The notes beneath the pieces are model-generated. The model ran no database searches, was not told where the DNA came from, and was given only the letters and a program-made list of their open reading frames with translations. From the NCBI GenBank assembly GCA_017628775.1, contig JAGBYN010000137.1, forward strand, positions 1 to 16,457: DNA of 16,457 nt. Reading direction: 5' to 3'. Origin of the DNA: Bacteroidaceae bacterium (lineage in GTDB: Bacteria > Bacteroidota > Bacteroidia > Bacteroidales > Bacteroidaceae). Below, piece after piece: positions 14,959-16,457 of the stretch (position 1 is the first letter of the stretch; the number at the start of each line of letters is the position of its first letter). The translations under genes and the position numbers were made by a program.

Positions 14959-16188
14959 ATGATTGAAACCAAACAAATACAAATAAAGGACTACAATTAT
15001 CCTTTACCCGATGAAAGGATAGCCAAGTATCCTAAAGCTGAACGCGACGCCTCAAAACTCTTGCTTTACCGAAGTGGACGCATTAACGAGGATGTGTTTA
15101 GAAATCTCCCCAACCACCTACCCCAAGGTGCTCTGATGATTTTCAACAACACGAAAGTGATTCAGGCGCGCCTTCATTTCCATAAATCCACAGGAGCATT
15201 GATTGAAATCTTCTGTCTGGAACCCCATACGCCACTCGATTACCAACAATCGTTTGCACAGACACGCAGCGTGAGCTGGACGTGCTTGGTGGGCAATCTA
15301 AAAAAGTGGAAAGAGGGCAAGCTCGAACGAAACATTCTCGTTCATGGCACCGAGATCGTGCTCACCGCAGAGCGCAAAGGCGATAGCGGAACTGGGATTG
15401 AGATTGTATTTGACTGGGGCAATGATGACATTACCTTTGCGGAGGTCCTTGATGCCATTGGCGAACTCCCTATTCCGCCATACCTCAATCGCGACACTGA
15501 AGAAAGCGACCTCACAACCTACCAAACGGTGTATTCCAAGATCAAAGGTTCAGTAGCTGCACCTACCGCAGGACTGCACTTCACGCCACAAGTACTGGAG
15601 GCCATTGAGCAAAAAGGTATTGAACGAGGCGAAGTGACCTTGCACGTTGGTGCTGGCACGTTTAAGCCCGTGAAAAGCGAACATATTGAGGGGCACACCA
15701 TGCATGCCGAATGGATATCGGTGAGTAAAGCGACCATAGAGCAAATCTTGGCACACGATGCACAATGCATTGCCGTGGGCACAACCTCTGTGCGTACCTT
15801 GGAAAGTCTTTATTACATCGGCGTACTTCTGCATCAAAACCCTCAAGCCACGCAGGATGAATTACACGTTCCTCAATGGCTTCCATATGAGTATGCGCAG
15901 TCGGAACAAACACCATTAACCGCGCAACAAGCATTACAGGAAATCTTGCGCTATTTAGAGCGTAACAACCTTTCAACCTTGCATTCCGCCACGCAAATCA
16001 TTATCGCTCCTGGCTACACGTATCACATCGTTAAGGCCATCGTGACGAACTTCCACCAACCACAGAGCACATTGCTCTTATTGGTCTCTGCATTGATTGG
16101 CGATAATTGGCGCGAAGTGTACAACTACGCCCTCACACATGATTTCCGCTTCTTGAGCTATGGCGATAGTTCATTGCTCATTCCCTAA
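14959..16188 (+). CDS. queA: S-adenosylmethionine:tRNA ribosyltransferase-isomerase
   Basis: 409-residue QueA, which transfers and rearranges the ribosyl group of SAM onto preQ1-modified tRNA to give epoxyqueuosine, the penultimate queuosine step, in the cytoplasm. Motifs visible: LMIFNNTKVIQARL (59-72), GELPIPPYL (168-176), YQTVYSKIKGSVAAPTAGLHFT (188-209), HVGAGTFKPVK (229-239), HTMHAEW (246-252), AVGTTSVRTLES (272-283), IVTNFHQPQSTLLLLVSA (361-378) and RFLSYGDSSLLI (397-408). It is about 60 residues longer than the E. coli enzyme because of an insertion near 286-340, a feature I associate with Bacteroidota QueA. All core motifs are intact. It appears to be a single-gene unit between the 14907-14941 inverted repeat and the terminator at 16193. 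Confidence 0.96.
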   Translation: MIETKQIQIKDYNYPLPDERIAKYPKAERDASKLLLYRSGRINEDVFRNLPNHLPQGALMIFNNTKVIQARLHFHKSTGALIEIFCLEPHTPLDYQQSFAQTRSVSWTCLVGNLKKWKEGKLERNILVHGTEIVLTAERKGDSGTGIEIVFDWGNDDITFAEVLDAIGELPIPPYLNRDTEESDLTTYQTVYSKIKGSVAAPTAGLHFTPQVLEAIEQKGIERGEVTLHVGAGTFKPVKSEHIEGHTMHAEWISVSKATIEQILAHDAQCIAVGTTSVRTLESLYYIGVLLHQNPQATQDELHVPQWLPYEYAQSEQTPLTAQQALQEILRYLERNNLSTLHSATQIIIAPGYTYHIVKAIVTNFHQPQSTLLLLVSALIGDNWREVYNYALTHDFRFLSYGDSSLLIP

Positions 16189-16192
16189 CAAC

Positions 16193-16235
16193 AAAAAACC
16201 GAGTAAAAGCTTTGAAACTTTTACTCGGTTTTTTT
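16193..16235. terminator. Bidirectional terminator between queA and the FKBP gene
   Basis: A perfect 17-bp stem, AAAAAACCGAGTAAAAG (16193-16209) with CTTTTACTCGGTTTTTT (16218-16234), encloses an 8-nt loop. A-run and T-run edges give a U-tract in both directions. The convergent genes on either side make a shared terminator the natural reading. Confidence 0.9.
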
Positions 16236-16275
16236 GTATATGTTCAACACATCTTAAAGGTAAAATAAGAAAGGA

Positions 16276-16297
16276 CTTCGCCCCTACAAAAGGGGAA
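16276..16297 (-). terminator. Weak hairpin after the FKBP gene
   Basis: On the minus strand CTTCCCCT can pair with AGGGGCGAAG (one bulged base), and a T-rich stretch follows. It lies 20 nt after the FKBP stop codon. It may be a first weak terminator before the stronger one at 16193-16235, or merely a degenerate GTAGGGGC repeat. Confidence 0.35.
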
Positions 16298-16316
16298 GCT
16301 AAGAAAGTACATCTTC

Positions 16317-16457
16317 TTATTTATCCTTAAAACTTGAGCCTGCACGACAATAGCCCTTAAGCTCTAAGTCGAAAATCAAGGTTGAGTATGCTGGCAATGA
16401 AGCATTCATGCTTGACGCAGCATAGCCCAACGCTGAAGGGATATATACTTCCCAACG
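16317..16457 (-). CDS. FKBP-type peptidyl-prolyl isomerase, C-terminal fragment
   Basis: The last 46 codons of a gene cut by the window edge; the stop is TAA at 16317-16319. The visible sequence RWEVYIPSALGYAAS, then LPAYSTLIFDLELKGY, is the end of an FKBP domain (family pattern WxIYIPsxLgYG, then IPpnStLiFdveL), where the tyrosine and the STLIF strand line the proline pocket. FKBP proteins catalyse cis-trans isomerisation of X-Pro bonds and assist folding, often in the periplasm in this phylum. The loop between the two blocks (AASSMNAS) lacks the usual YGxxG glycine-rich turn. A short C-terminal extension CRAGSSFKDK follows. It is convergent with queA. Confidence 0.85.
   Translation of the reverse strand, partial: RWEVYIPSALGYAASSMNASLPAYSTLIFDLELKGYCRAGSSFKDK

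Overview
The window looks like chromosomal DNA of a member of the Bacteroidota, most likely a Prevotella-like member of the order Bacteroidales. The evidence is a PorW/SprE-type lipoprotein of the type IX secretion system (T9SS), two secreted peptidases with T9SS-like C-terminal tails (families C10 and S8), a QueA with a long internal insertion, an AroA of the AAGTT type, TAnnTTTG promoter boxes and weak ribosome binding sites. It is mostly a core-genome stretch. I see no phage, transposase, CRISPR array, rRNA or tRNA.

Layout. 1-542 has no gene and is a mosaic of short repeats: AG-rich 18-mers, a three-hairpin array, three tandem 42-nt units and a 9-nt minisatellite. Then come three minus-strand genes, in transcription order a secreted C10 cysteine peptidase (start 4345), a DUF1934-like small protein (start 2433) and an M20 dipeptidase (start 1895). 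A divergent intergenic region (4346-4561) carries a promoter box for each direction. From 4562 a plus-strand gene run encodes a YeaD/LacX-type aldose epimerase, aroA, a small membrane protein with a CCGxHxxC motif, and the PorW-like lipoprotein. Next is a separately promoted S8 serine peptidase with a hairpin in its leader and a strong terminator. After a 472-nt gap come a SulP-family transporter, a 226-nt gap with a second copy of the GTAGGG repeat, and queA. A terminator that works in both directions separates queA from the C-terminal end of an FKBP-type prolyl isomerase on the minus strand, cut by the window edge.

How the genes fit together. The clearest functional theme is protein export. 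PorW is an outer-membrane-associated T9SS component, and the S8 peptidase directly downstream looks like T9SS cargo (signal peptide plus type A-like sorting domain). The C10 peptidase is probably cargo too. M20 dipeptidase could finish peptide breakdown in the cytoplasm, which would link secreted proteolysis to amino acid supply. That link is inferred from proximity only. aroA, queA, the epimerase and sulP are metabolic or housekeeping genes.

Nothing here is a convincing wholly new system. The most unexplained material is the repeat mosaic at 98-514 and its relatives at 14799-14840 and perhaps 16272-16290. After that come the leader hairpins in front of the S8 peptidase and queA genes and the long upstream region of sulP.
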